Below are positions 38,024 through 50,213 of a stretch of 64,000 nucleotides of DNA, piece after piece (position 1 is the first letter of the stretch; each line of letters begins with the position of its first letter). Position numbers and translations under genes: made by a program. The notes under the pieces are model-generated. The model was not told the origin of the DNA, did not search any database, and saw only the letters and a program-made list of their open reading frames with translations. The stretch lies in the NCBI GenBank assembly GCA_037576195.1, contig CM075104.1, positions 11,114,211 through 11,178,210 of the forward strand. Reading direction: 5' to 3'. This stretch comes from Phytoseiulus persimilis (taxonomy: Eukaryota; Arthropoda; Arachnida; Mesostigmata; Phytoseiidae).

Positions 38024-38860
38024 CTAGATTGTTGAGTTGGTTTGTTGCTTCTGACAGTAAAACGAAGTCAGCTCTTTGATGTGCTCCCAAGGACGCTCAT
38101 AAACCACAACATCGCAGTTTCGCGGGCTGGTACCATTCTTTGGAGGGCAATGGCCTGCGTCGAACCGACTGTGGATCGGGCAGCCGGTCTCGGCCATCAG
38201 AAGTCTCATTTTTGTGTTCCATCCCTGGAATGATGAAGGAACTTGGGATTCCGCATCCTTGTGCAACTTGGGAGGAGGTTACTCGTTGATTATTGAGTTA
38301 GGAACGTGTCTCTGTATCTGGAAACGCTTGACCTACCGCAACAGTTTGTTGATGAGCCTCGGTAATGTTGAGCACGGTGTCGTGGAAGGGTTTCTTCTCG
38401 GCTTTGGCGAGTGTCGTGGCCGCGAATTGAGCTAAGACCCGGAGCTCTTCCTCCTCGATCTCTTTGCGATCTTAAACGGAGCAGCATGCTTGACACGTCC
38501 TGAGGGTTTCTGTTTCTGATTTTGTTCACAAGAATAAACAATGACGCGCTAAAGCGCGAAGGAAGGGGGTCTGAGTTACAAACCTAGTTTTCGGTATCCC
38601 GAACGTGATTTCCTTGAAGGTGTCTGGAATGGAAGCTTGATTTTTCAAACACAGATTCTGACAATGACGCGAGCTCTTGGAGCCAGAACGAATTGAGTTC
38701 CTTCTCACGACTCCTCGCCGGACTACGGGAAACCCAGTGTGATTGTACTCCAGAACGACATCCGACCAACTGATGGGAGCTGACGTACTTTTGTACTGCA
38801 GTGGCTGCCGACGAACATCAACACGAGGAGAACCAAAATCATTCCTGTTCGGAGCTGCAT
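38024..38860 (-). CDS. Secreted family-2 cystatin (cysteine protease inhibitor)
   Basis: Family-2 cystatins block papain-type proteases such as cathepsins L and B. The last exon is 38224-38024 and its upstream neighbour is 38470-38337. The junction between them, phase 0, creates the reactive-site motif QTVAG (QxVxG). The upstream exon holds the helix with LRVLAQFAATTLAKAE. The last exon gives GWNTKMRLLMAETGC, two further cysteines, the PW loop (VYERPWEH) and the C-terminal ELTSFYC, so four disulfide cysteines are present. About 320 bp upstream, 38860-38789 encodes a signal peptide (MILVLLVLMFVGSHC) ending at a GTACGT donor. The N-terminal piece with the usual conserved Gly is not found, and phases between the signal exon and the helix exon do not match, so one small exon is missing from my model. 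The helix exon appears to use an AAG acceptor. The domain call is firm; the 5' structure is provisional. Confidence 0.85.
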
Positions 38861-40246
38861 CTTCCTGGCCGGGACATAGAGGTCATTTTGGGGGAGCGAG
38901 AGGAAGTCCTCCCGCGGTGGAGGAGTATGTGTACGAACGGCGGCCATCTCGAGCGCACATACCTCACAGAAAACGACGATAACCAACTAGAGCTCATTTT
39001 CCGGAATCGAGCTCAGGCATCAATCGCATCGGATGCGAGTTGGCACTGAAAGTCGCCCGTTTCAAAATTCTCCGAAGACGATAGCGGCCGGAAGTAGTCT
39101 TGATGAATTCGGAAGTTCCGTTTTTTTTCGATTTCGATGCGGGGCTACTCGAGTCATTGATCCCGAGCATAGAGAGCGGGCGTGACTCGAAAATTATCTG
39201 TCGGAGCGAGGATGGAAGCTTGTGAATGCGGACACCCGAGCGGAGAATTCCACAGCCGAATCTTGGCGAGAACCCCTGGTGAAACTCGACTTCAATGTCA
39301 GCGGCGTAGCCGGGATTCCAACTGGCGGGTCGCCAGTTTTTTTTGCCCTTCCTCCACGCGTTCTGTGGCACTCCGAAAAAGCTTCAATCGATATTCACCC
39401 AACATTCGTAGAGAATCTGAGAAGTCTATTCATCCATGAAGTCCAACGTGAACGGAAGAATCACCTCGTGAACAACAACAGTAGAGCTCAGGTTCGAATC
39501 GAAAACTCAGAAGCGGGGCGTTTAGGTTCTCGTTCCTCAAGTAATTAGCATCGATGATCCTTATCGATCGCCTCTGCCATATTATATTAGACATTGCTCG
39601 GTTTCGGAAGGCTAGAGATCCAACATTCGTTCCAACAGGTGGACAAAGCTAAAGCTTGCTCAGACCCCACCAGAACATTGGGCATCCCTTTTTCGGCCAG
39701 TTCCGATTGTGTTTTATCATTGTGGTGAAATCGGTAATTTTCATAAATCATGGGTAGCAATCAGTGTGGAGCTGGATGTAAAGAACACGTGGGTCCGGTA
39801 CGGTCGGAAGAGAGCCGTGAAGTGCCGCGCTGTTGCCCCTCTGAATCTCGATCGAGAGTCTCTGGAAAAGGAACTGGGACGCCCGTTCGTCTCCAGAAGC
39901 GATCTCGATCCGGTTTCCAAGGTCCTTGGAGAAACCCTCGGTGGTGAGATTGATCCGATAAGAGGAATTCGGGGAAGAACATGACGTGAGAGCACAGTGG
40001 GGGCCAGATTCCAACTACTGGGCGTGAGAGACGATGGTTCAGAGATCACTCGCTGATGATCCGTTTCCGGGGGCCCCGCGATTCCTGGGGACGTCTCTCT
40101 AATATTTTTCCTGGAGGCTCCGATAGCTGAATTAGGCTTGGCATCAGCACGTACCGTTACTCCCATGCAGTTCGTCCTCGATCTGCTATGGCCGTAAATA
40201 AGAGAAAAATAGTGAGCGCTTTAAAGAGCAATGCGCTCGAGCTTTC
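38861..40246. other. Interval between RPUSD2 and cystatin
   Basis: Open frames occur on both strands (for example 39222-39548 on plus and 39741-40166 on minus), but none shows a domain I recognise. The right end holds the RPUSD2 poly(A) signal; the left end should hold the cystatin promoter. Confidence 0.4.
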
Positions 40247-40252
40247 TTTATT
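40247..40252 (-). terminator. Poly(A) signal AATAAA of RPUSD2
   Basis: The minus strand reads ATCAATAAAGAAAG here, about 68 bases downstream of the RPUSD2 stop codon. The distance and canonical hexamer fit a cleavage/polyadenylation signal. Confidence 0.7.
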
Positions 40253-40319
40253 GATCACCGATATCCGGGAAGTTCCACGCGATCGCTCTCGTCCAGAGAA
40301 TATGTTCGACTCTGATCAT

Positions 40320-41755
40320 TCAGTCGATCAGCCAACCTTCCGAAGCCCAATTAGGCCACCCAGCGGTGTATTCGAAGTCATCGCCTTTGTACTTGTAACA
40401 ATGCAGATACATCACCAGATGCTTGGGTGAGGGATCAGTGTACTTCCGATTACATTCAGGACATGATTCGACGTATTGCATTCTTTTCCTGTCGTATCGT
40501 TGCAAGGTTCGCCTGAAATCGCCTGTGATGTAGTGCTCAAGACTTTTTGGGAAGCGTTCGAAGAAATCCTTCGTCGAGGACGGAGGCGAAGCCCCAGGAA
40601 CGGTGTCTGTGGGCTCTGGAGTTCCGAAAGTTTTCTTCCGCTTCTCGATATCAACATCCGACATCGGACTGAGCCAGTTCTCTAGGCTGTGGATCTTCAT
40701 GAGTTCGTGAACGAGCTCCTGTTCCGTTTTCTCCGTGAGGCCACCTTTGGCTTTGTTCTCTCCGAACACCTACGATAAGGACGGGCGTCAAGAAAATGTC
40801 GCGAAGAACGGAAGATTCCCAAAGCGGAACTCGGGAGCTCACCTTACAGTTGTACAGTGGATCGTTGACTATCGGATAACCAAGGTACTGCAGGTGGACT
40901 CGGATCTGATGCATTCTTCCGTGTTCCGGCTTGGCAAGCACAACGCTCGACTTTCCGTTGTAGCTCAGCTTTCTGAAAACGGTGCTCGATTCCCTGCCGG
41001 TTTCACTAACGCCGCAAACTCCAATTTTGGAGGAATAGACCTCCACGGGCTTTTCGACGACGATTTCCCCGTTGGGGAACTCTCCTTCGACTCGACAGAG
41101 ATACTGTTTGTGCACGACACGCTTTCTGATCAGGTCGTCCATGAAGGCGGATCGCTCCTTGGTTTTAGCGAACATGAGGACGCCGGAAGTGAGTCTGTCG
41201 AGTCTGTGCAAAGTGTGGAGGTTCTTGAAGCCATTCTCCCTTTCTATAATTTGGGAAACGCTGTTCAGGCGATACCGGCCGCAGGGATGCACAGGGATCG
41301 ACGGAGGTTTGTCCACGACAAGCATTTCCTCATCCTCATGGATGATCTTGATCGGGCAGCCTGAAATCTGATCGATCGTGATTTTGTGTTGCCTACTGTG
41401 GGAATCGGGGACTTCGAAACATGCGGGGCCACTCCAATAAAATTGGAAGAAACAACGACTAAATTATCGGAGTCTTACCTATTACAGGGACCTCATGGCG
41501 GTGACTATCATTCGACATTAGGTCATTGTTTTTAATGACATAGTTCGGTTCGACGAATCCGCCCCGTATTCTTATCTGACCCGACCTGATGGCTTCTTCG
41601 TAGTAACTTTTCGGCCAAGCCCGGAACTCAGTCGACAAAATATCTATGAGTGTTTGCCCGACCCACCTTCCCTTCGCGAACGTTTCATAGCGGAAGGGGT
41701 AAGGATAGACTTTCCGGAGTCCATTTTCGAAATAGTACTCACTGTCCCGAGACAT
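40320..41755 (-). CDS. RPUSD2: RPUSD2-type RluA-family RNA pseudouridine synthase
   Basis: The enzyme isomerises uridine to pseudouridine in RNA. Exons on the minus strand: 41755-41479, 41360-40843 and 40769-40320, giving 415 codons with stop and matching phases (1, then 0). The catalytic Asp is residue 147 in LHRLDRLTSGVLMF. Other RluA landmarks are LVVDKPPSIPVHP (about 105-118), SYNGKSSVVLAKPEHGRMHQIRVHLQ and the LGYPIVNDPLYN turn. Upstream, residues 20-90 form an S4-like region (KGRWVGQTLIDIL). The C-terminus carries a CPEC motif and a conserved segment (HCYKYKGDDFEY) typical of RPUSD2 rather than bacterial RluA. The ATG at 41755 is the first Met of the open exon; the frame stays open a little upstream, so a further 5' exon is possible, and the human protein is longer at its N-terminus. 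AATAAA follows the stop by about 68 bases. Confidence 0.93.
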
Positions 41756-44700
41756 GGACAGAGTTTTGATTGAACATCAATCGAACTGACGTCTTCCCTC
41801 TCCACTGTGGACATATCTCTCGAAGTCCACGACCTCCGCGTTCAGCTTCCACCACTGTCACAGTCCTCAAATGCTAACTGTAACGTCGGTGAGTGTTCCT
41901 CCGATATCATCAAGCGTCATGAGAAGTGGGTCTACTGCTCCAGACAGTGAATTGAAGATCACTCTGTAGCGGCATAGCTTGAACTTTCACCTATCGTCCA
42001 ACGAAGCACGGTTTCGCTCCAAAGGCTCCGAAAAAGTCGACCATATACAGGGAAGCACGCGGTTCATGATTGTTTCCCCCGGAGGACGATGCGACTGGGC
42101 AAAGAACGAGGCTACTTGCTCTCTGGCCAAGTGATGGCTGCCCGCGCTGCGTCCCTTGCGAATCGAAGATATCCTCGCGTCGGGATATGCTTAGAGAACA
42201 ACGTCGATCGCAGGGGGTTCGGCAATGCTGACGGCGCTGATCGTGCCTTTCACGATGAATCAGAGCACGATCGTTGCAGCTGCGCTCCTCTCCGGCTACC
42301 CATGTCAGTGAAACCACCGATGCTCTTGCGTACCCAGCGATGAACCCGCTTTCGTCGAGTTTTCCGGTGATGAGTAACTGTAGGATGTCCTGAGAGCTTA
42401 CGTCCCGGAGCTGGAATGCTTGGGGAGTTCTATTTTTGAAACTCTGCTCCCCCCTCCCGCATCGGTTCCCCAGGCATTTCACGAAAGGTCGAACGGCATC
42501 TCGAGTTTTCCGCTCTCTGCTACGATCCACTGTCTGACCAACATGATTGCTCGGCTTCCAAATGTCTTTACGGCACCTGCACTCGGAGATGGGTTCCAGT
42601 TTTCTGTCTTCAACGAGTGGGCAACTGGCTGGGCGACGAATCGAAATTCGACAACAGTCCGACCGCGGTGAGCAAAGCGAAAGCTCCGCTATTGTGAAAT
42701 ATTTTTCCGGTCGTCGCTACCTCCGAGCGGAAGTAGATCATCGATTTCGGTCCATTGCTCATCTTCGATGAGTTGAATCGAGTGGCAAAGACGCGCGAAC
42801 CCGCACGCACACGCAGACAGCTCCGAACGAACACTTACCAGCACATAACACACGGGGATTTCCCTTTTTCCTTCGCGGATTGTTGACGCTGTTATCATCC
42901 CCGCAGATTTTGACATGCGAAAAGAAGCGTTGGTGGGATTGATCTTTTGGTTTTCCTTCACGAGCGATGGATAGTATGAAGACGGTCGCTCACTCTGTGA
43001 AAAGTGTCTCCGTTCCCGGTGTCAGAAATAAAATCTCGGACTCGGTGCATAACGACCGACCGACTCCTTCGGGAGCCCACGATCATCAATCATATTGTAA
43101 ATCCATGAGAAGTTCGGCCATGAGGGGCTTCCAGATGTTTTTTAGGGTTGAGTCTGAGAATTGATCCGTTCCAAAGTGGACCTAGCGTGATGTCCAGCCT
43201 ACTCAATTGCTGCTTCTGCGACGATCGCTGCTGCTTGTGGCGGTGGTGGCGGTGCTCGTTGTGCGATCCGGCCAATTGACGAATCATCTTCGGCAATGCC
43301 GGCCAAATAGCCGTTGCCTGAGGCCTTCCGCCGCCAGGACGGACCGCACCGGCGCGTCGGAACAGAATGCCAGCAGGCCCCGTAATTCACGCGACGCCAG
43401 CGTGGATTTCCTCGATGTCACAGAGCTGGCATACCTCCCAGAGTTGCATTAGCCATGAGATTTTCGGCTGATGTGTATTTTCTGCCCATCTTCAGGCCCG
43501 GAGCCACTTCGACCCTTTTCCAAGGAGGCGTCGGAGCGAACGGTCGATAGGCGCGAGAGGAATCGGTTGGAAACGACGTAATTTTCCCTCCAAGTTCCTG
43601 CTCTCACAGGCAGCGCTAACGGTTTCGTTGTCGAGAGGGCCACGGTGACAGAAAGAGAAAAAAAAACTTGTAGTGCCACAGATATGCACTGGGCTCGAGC
43701 GGGTAGAATTGCTTATTCAAAAGCTGAAAGCTCGCAGCGGCGGAGCATGAAGTTTTTGCAACTCAGAAACAACATTCGTGTGAATAAGCTGCATGAGCCC
43801 CGGGCACCATCAGCCGACTCGGAGACAGCTTCAATGGATCCGGCTCCGTCGTTCTCCGACTGGGAGCATGTTTGATACTCGGATGCATGTTTGCGAGCTG
43901 GCAAGCCGACTAACTTTGTTTAATCCCGATTTCGATTGAGCTGAACCGTTTACGTTGGCGTTTCAGAAACGTTCGCTTCCATCCGAATTCAATTCTGGCC
44001 GCGCGGAGCTGACGGAAAAGACGTTCAACTTCGTCGGCGAAAGTATAGCGTGTGGGTCGCACGCTGTAATCTTGCTTGGAGCCAAGCGGCCAGTCAACGA
44101 AACGAACGGATGACGTTTGTCTTGTTGACGACTTCCTCTGTAGCTGGCGGCCCGGCGGACTGGTCAGTCGGCCCGGCGTCCGGCAAAATCCACCAAACGG
44201 TAGCGGGGCCAAGCGGAGCCGGGACAGGCCGGGTCGGGCCGGATCGGCCGCAGCCAGATGATACCGTAGTCAGCGTCCCAGAAGTCGCGTTTCATCTCGG
44301 AACATCAGGAAGGAGCTACTGCCGCGAACGCGCGCGGTCCACTTTGGACATTTATCCGTTCTGTATCAGTATCGAATCAGATTTCGGACACTGGAATCGC
44401 CGTCGCTTCCCAATAAGAGCGATGCCGTGCCGCCTCTCCACTTATTCACGGTTCCATTTCAGTGGATCACGCGTTTTCCAGTTATGCTCCAATGGTAATT
44501 ATACGAACTTCGCCAGCGTCGAAAGTTTCCGACTCTCCACCTTGGTTTTGACCACTCAATCGTCGTGATCCAGCCTGAACTACATCAAACGGGAACTATG
44601 ATCTAACGGTTGCATCGCGACGAACTGCGGGAAGACATTCCCGCGGGATTTTTCGGGAGCGAAGCGACTTACGAGCCCGGGCTACGTAATTGTAGTCGCT

Positions 44701-47700
44701 GGAGTATAAATGGAGTGATATTTTTTGTTTGCAATTTGATTGATTTATTCATCTCTGAAGAGGTCATGGTAACATGACGTGCCTGCAGTGGGCGAGGTTG
44801 CCCGTGGTACAGTCGCACGGATGATGAATACGTTCTCTCATCAGACACTCAGCCTAACTTGTAGCATTTGTGGGGCGCGGGGGGGGGGGGGGCGGTAGAT
44901 GTCAAGCAATGGTATTGAATGGTATATTCCGAATGATTTCTTTCTCGAGACCGGTTGAGCGGGAGAGAGGCTCCTCCGTCGGAAAATTCTCAGTAGTCCG
45001 GTACCCCACGTCGACGGGCCTACCCTCAAGTATGCTTTCGTGAAAATATTTCAGTCAACTCTCTTGAAACGGTCATGCACACCGACAAACCGGGAGAATT
45101 GCTTTTGTTTCACACGCCGGAGCTTGGTATAGGGGACGAATCTTGGTTGGCGCTCACTTTCTTGTTGGACTAGCGAGCTAGCTGGTGCGTCAGTCAGTCG
45201 GTCGCGTCCGCCAAGCAGGCGATCGGCCTGACTGCCTACCGGCTCCGTTGTATGCGTTGCTTCTTATCTTCTTGGTGTGAAGATTCTGCAGTTTGCTCTT
45301 CTTCGACCATTTTCTCACGGGAAGAAGCGGAGCCATTTCAGAATGGTCGCTGTGATTTCACGACTTCCGTTCCCCCCGGTCCGATTCGCACCTTGGAACA
45401 GATTCTCCCTCTGTTTCGTGGATTTCGATTCGATCCCCGCTTCAGCTCTCCGCATCTGAATCCGTCTTTGTCTCAGTTTCGGCGTTGCTCTTCTCCAGTC
45501 TGTTGGGAATCCAAAGACGAAAATTTACTCGGTTTTCTATGTGAGTTGACTTGGTGGTGAGCCGCTTGAGAGATGGGGGTGAAGTTTTCAAGGCTCCCGG
45601 AATTCCAAATCCCTCTCTCGAGGCATGAATCCAAACTCCCTTTCCCACGCCCTGATTCTCATCTGACCGAAACATTGAAGGCCATGATCCGAAGTCATTC
45701 TATTTATTCGAGGAACTCTCTCATTGATGAGGAAACGTCTGGAAAGCATGCATGAGGATTCGAGAGCCATTTTCTGCTCCATGCGGATCGTTGCACTGAG
45801 TCCGCGACGAGCTGGGTTGCTTCTTCGATTTTTTCGGTGGCGGATGATTCGGTTCGGCGACGATTCTTGTATAACTCAATTTGAATCGGCCCAGCACGGT
45901 GACCTACAGCGGGCCGAAGCAAAAAGCCGCCCGGCGACTCTGGAGCTGAATTCTGAGCTACTTCCACCTGATGAGACTGAGCGAATCAAAATGTATCGCT
46001 CGTTGCCACAATTCTGTCCGTTTAATGGATACATCTGCGGACTCGTCAACAGATGCTGCAAAGTTATCGAATCGATCAGCTCAATTCCGCCGCAGAGGAT
46101 TTGTTCTTGCGATTCCTCTCCAAATCGATCGAGAACTCTGCGAGATCTTGAGTTTGGACAGAGTTCTCGAAGATGTCGGCGCAGTGACATGAAACCGTTG
46201 GGCAGTGATGCGCGCTGAATCCAACCACGATTCGCGTTTTTCAACTTCTCCGAAATTAAAAACGAATCGCGCGGCTGATCGAATGCGATAACGATGAAGG
46301 TTTGTAGGCGAGCAGACTGACCGTCTTGGAAGTTTGTTCATTCATTTGTGGAGTCATTCATTCATTCGTGGAACGGTTGTGTGCCTGCTGATCATTGAAG
46401 AACGCTTCACGCAGCCACGCACGCGAAAAGACGTCTGTGCGTAACCCCGAAAAAGTCTGTCTGTCCGTCCGTCCGCTGGTTTGTCCGTTGGTCAGTCCAT
46501 CGTCGGATACTCGTTGATCGTTTGGGTACGAGGCGTTCAACGACATTCTTTTGGGTGCGCGATCCGGACGCAGTCGTGCCGGACCAGCTACGGGCGATTC
46601 TGCGTCTGGTCCGCCTGTGTGATTGCCGCGGATGGTCCGGTTGCCCGCCCGCTTGCCTCGCTGAGCGTCTGGGTCTTCCGAGCCAGCGGCGCACAGGAAG
46701 CTGCACAGGTTTTCCGATGGTAGACTTCGATTAGATTTCATTGATTTTGTTTTCTCTATCGACGCTGTTGCTGTCGTAGTGGACGTCTGTCTATTCACCG
46801 GAGCCGCCAGGGCAAGCTGCCCCGTGTGCCGTCAGTGAAAGCGATGCGGGGCTTCTTCTTTTCCTTCATCCAACTTGTTCGGGCAACGAAATACGAAACG
46901 AGATAACGCAATGAACGGATCGCCTGCTCACCTGATCATCGGTCCGGTCAGCTATCTGGCTGACCGTGCGACCGACCGACCCACGGAGATGGACTATGCG
47001 ATGTTCACTTTGGGAAAAAGGCTTTCGTTGCCACAGGAGCCATTTCGGCTGCCTAATCTGGTTCGCAGAGCCACAACCGAACGGATGCGAGCACAAGGTG
47101 ATGGTTTCATGACCGGACGTTACTGACGCCACGGCTGCACCCAAGAGAACCGTTAATTGTTCACTCCAAATCAGATAGGTTACCTCCGCATAACTTCTAT
47201 TCTACCGGTTGTTCCAACGGTCGAAACGATCGGGCCACGGCCGACGGTCGTAGGCCGTGAGCAAAAGCGGCGAATCAAAAGGAATGAGCCAAACCGAAAG
47301 ATCTCGAGGAGTAACTTCTCGTTGCTGCGGTTTTCTCCTTCGTTTTTGTTTGTTTGTTATTCCTAGCGGGTGGAGTAAAAACTATGAGCGGCAGAACTTG
47401 ACGCGCTCTGCGCAACGCTCGGCCACAACCCTAATTACGATAATGCTGATCCCGTTCAACCCCATCACAACCATCATCTTCGAAAGCGAGGGAGAAAGTT
47501 TCTACTTTCGAGAAGCGCCACGAAGAATCACGATACGGAGCCAAAATTGTAAACCAAGTTCACGATTCGAAAGTGAACGGTTTGCACTAATCTGACAATC
47601 TTCAGCCGACCAGGGACGTCGAACGGCTGTTCCGGTCAGCAATTTGAACATCGGACTGTTGCAATGAAGGCGAGCTTGTTACATATCCTCAGCGAGACCG

Positions 47701-48637
47701 GAGCCAACGTTACATAGACGATTGCCGGGTCCTCTACGCGGATACTTGTCGGAACAACGGCTACAGGAAAACATCCCGGCAACGGGGCGTGAGATCACCG
47801 GATGAAACCGATCGGACAACCTCACGGGTTGGAGTTCCAGCCTTGAACGATGAGCGCTGCGTGAATGCGAGCCTCGTCGTCCATACGGCCTGATGAGATT
47901 CCCGATCACCGATTTCGCAGATGCCCGGGCCCGACATTGCTGCAGCGGATCGCATCGCTCCAGGAAGCGAAATCATTCAAGCCTGGGACAGATCGCATTC
48001 TGCCGATGTCTCTCTCATGGTCACCCTCCTGGCGAAAGGCTTCGTCCGAATCGCCGATGGCGAGATGAAGGACGCGGGTCTGCACAAGAGGGATATGCCC
48101 TCCGCTCCTCGTGGAACTCGTTCCGCTTGACCATCGAGGAGATCAGGACTGCGCAATGAGGGTTTATGTAATATTAATGCAGAGGAATCGAATGAACGAG
48201 GAAGAGTGATCTCCGTCATAACATGAAACCGATTTGGGGCCAATCGCTCTCTTCCATCAGGTCGGGTCGCACACTTGGATGGATGGGTTCATGGCTCCTC
48301 TCATGGAAGATTGAAACTTCGAAGCAACAGAGCTTGAAATCACATATTCGGACCGTGAAAGTGAAACGGCTCCACCGAACCTCGCGGCTTTCATGGATCT
48401 TCTGGAGTTCGTTTCGGGAGTTGCCAAGCTCCGCTTCAGCCTTATCGTTGTTTCTGCACATCAAGGAGAACGAATTCAGTTTTTCATAGAGTGCAGCTCG
48501 AACGATTCCTCCTCGAGTCAAGGCACCGCCGGACGGAGCAACGAAAAAAAACGGGAATTTCTCTCCCAGTCAGCAACAACAACGACGACAACGAATCGCT
48601 CAACTGACTCCGTTGTGTAATGTGTTAATTCGTTCAC
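41756..48637. other. Long interval with no recognisable gene
   Basis: No known domain on either strand. A minus-strand frame at 42834-42610 begins MFVRSCLRVRAGSRVF, is basic and Ser-rich at its start like a mitochondrial presequence, and later has a hydrophobic patch; I could not extend it into a gene. A 14-base G run sits at 44879-44892. Short TCCG-type repeats occur near 46460-46480. Remaining frames are short and shadow-like. The stretch may be intron of an unseen long gene. Confidence 0.4.
44879..44892 (+). repeat. Poly-G run, 14 bases
   Basis: Uninterrupted run of 14 G preceded by GGGGCGC and followed by CGGTAG. Confidence 0.9.
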
Positions 48638-49018
48638 TCACTGTTGCGCGCTCACTCCTTCTTCCCCGTTGCACTGAAAGATCTGAGCACTCAAATCATC
48701 ATCATCGGTAGCTTGCTGGTAGTTACTATTATCATCATCACCTATAGTGGTAGCAATGAAAATCCCTTGATCGTTTTCTCTCCGAGCTGGCTCGCTACTG
48801 CCGAAGGAAGTGGAAGGCAGAGAAGAAGAATAGCAATTCTGCTCGAACTTCCTGTCGGGCAAGGACGGCAAACTTTGGATCGTTGCTCCCGCCGAACTGG
48901 AGCATTGCCCATTTTGTAACGAGAATCGCTCGGAAACGCCCGCTTGAACGCGCCTGATATCATGACTCCAATAACTGGATTCCGAGTTGGCCGACAGAAC
49001 GGCAGACGGCGTAGTCAA
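48638..49018 (-). CDS. Ser/Gln/Asp-rich open frame, product unknown
   Basis: A 126-codon minus-strand frame starts at an ATG (MTTPSAVLSANSESSYW) and stops at 48638. It is Ser-rich with an acidic stretch near its end. The composition would fit a disordered region of a regulatory protein. Its length is within what chance allows in this window, and I find no adjoining exon, so this is a weak call. Confidence 0.2.
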   Translation of the reverse strand: MTTPSAVLSANSESSYWSHDIRRVQAGVSERFSLQNGQCSSSAGATIQSLPSLPDRKFEQNCYSSSLPSTSFGSSEPARRENDQGIFIATTIGDDDNSNYQQATDDDDLSAQIFQCNGEEGVSAQQ

Positions 49019-49564
49019 GCATCCGCATGATTGTGGACCTCAACCAGTGAACTTCGTGATCTTGATCCGTATCCCGCGGGATGGCCACTGTAACTAGCGC
49101 CCCCACCCCCATTATTTTCCTGAGGAGTCCCCGCGATCTCATCAGGAACCACGTCGGAGACTCAGATACACGGCCTCATTATCGATGTGGAATCATCAGG
49201 TGGCGCTCCTCAACGGAAGAATCGATCGTTGTCGGATGCACTGGATGAGCCAGTGCAGCCAGCTTATCGAATGATTCCACCTTCCTCATCCGAATTCCCC
49301 GAATCCTCGGCCTAATCCTTGCAACTCCCCCTAACGACATCGGTTCTGGTGGAGCTCTCACCGAATTCTACAAAATCCGGCAGAACCTTCGCTCAGGAAA
49401 TCCGTTGACGTCACAACTTTGCTCGGGAAAGAGATGGACGTTTGATCCACAAGTGTTATGGTTGATGCTTACTCTGTGACCCGTCACGGCTCTGACAGAA
49501 CGTCCGATTCCAGCGGAAATGGATCCCGAATTCGACAAGAAGCAGACTGGAGCGGTGCCGCTAC
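49019..49564. other. Interval with no gene seen
   Basis: Nothing recognisable on either strand. Confidence 0.4.
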
Positions 49565-49666
49565 ATTTGAGCGGAGGTCCAATTTGAGCGGAGACCCAAT
49601 TTGAGCGAAGGCCCGATTTGAGCGAGAGCCCGATTTGAGCGGAGGTCCGATTTGAGCGGACAGCAG
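49565..49666 (+). repeat. Six tandem copies of a 17-bp unit
   Basis: Copies of ATTTGAGCGGAGGTCCG-like sequence begin at 49565, 49582, 49599, 49616, 49633 and 49650, an exact 17-bp period with a few substitutions. The same unit is found in the opposite orientation about 500 bp downstream. Confidence 0.93.
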
Positions 49667-50162
49667 CGGTGCGGAAGACGCTGGTGTGGTTCGAACTTCT
49701 TTCACTTCGTTCCTTTCGAATGTATCGGTTTCAGGTAGAGCCTGGCAGGACTGCGTGCGCGCGTTGTGCCGGAATGCGAAGCAAGTATGCCGCCGAGCTT
49801 CGTGGGTTCGGCCAGAGGGCAACCTTTGCTCTTCGTTGACCACTATTATCCTTTGCGTCGCCGCCATTTACGGCCCACCGACTAGCGAGAATCGGAGTGC
49901 CCCGCGAGCGTAGCGAGCGGCGTTGACAGCAGCTTTTCGATGAGGCGCAAGCCCTCAAATCAGCGATCGGTGTCTTGAACTCCCTCAAGGAATTGGACTC
50001 AGAGAACGCAGGCTCTTTTCGGTGCCATGAGCAGTGTTCTATGGTACTGGCTCAAGAAACGAGGGCTGCAGCCTGCAGCTCTTCTTCAGTCATGATCGCC
50101 ATCAGAAGGTGCCGGACCCAACTCTAGCGCGAGCAACGGTACCACAGCCGCTGTTGGCTTCC

Positions 50163-50213
50163 GCTCAAATCGGGACTTTGCTCAAATCGGGCCTCCGCTC
50201 AAATCGGGCGGAA
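50163..50213 (-). repeat. Three tandem copies of the same 17-bp unit, inverted
   Basis: GCTCAAATCGGG-type copies start at 50163, 50180 and 50197, again with a 17-bp period. They are the reverse complement of the unit at 49565-49666, so the two clusters face each other across about 500 bp. Confidence 0.92.

Noticed and set aside
38801-39049. Acidic plus-strand frame (MAADEHQHEENQNH...) that looks protein-like
   Set aside because: It is the complement of the cystatin signal-peptide exon; complements of hydrophobic codons give Asp/Glu/His/Asn codons. The cystatin needs a signal peptide on the minus strand here.
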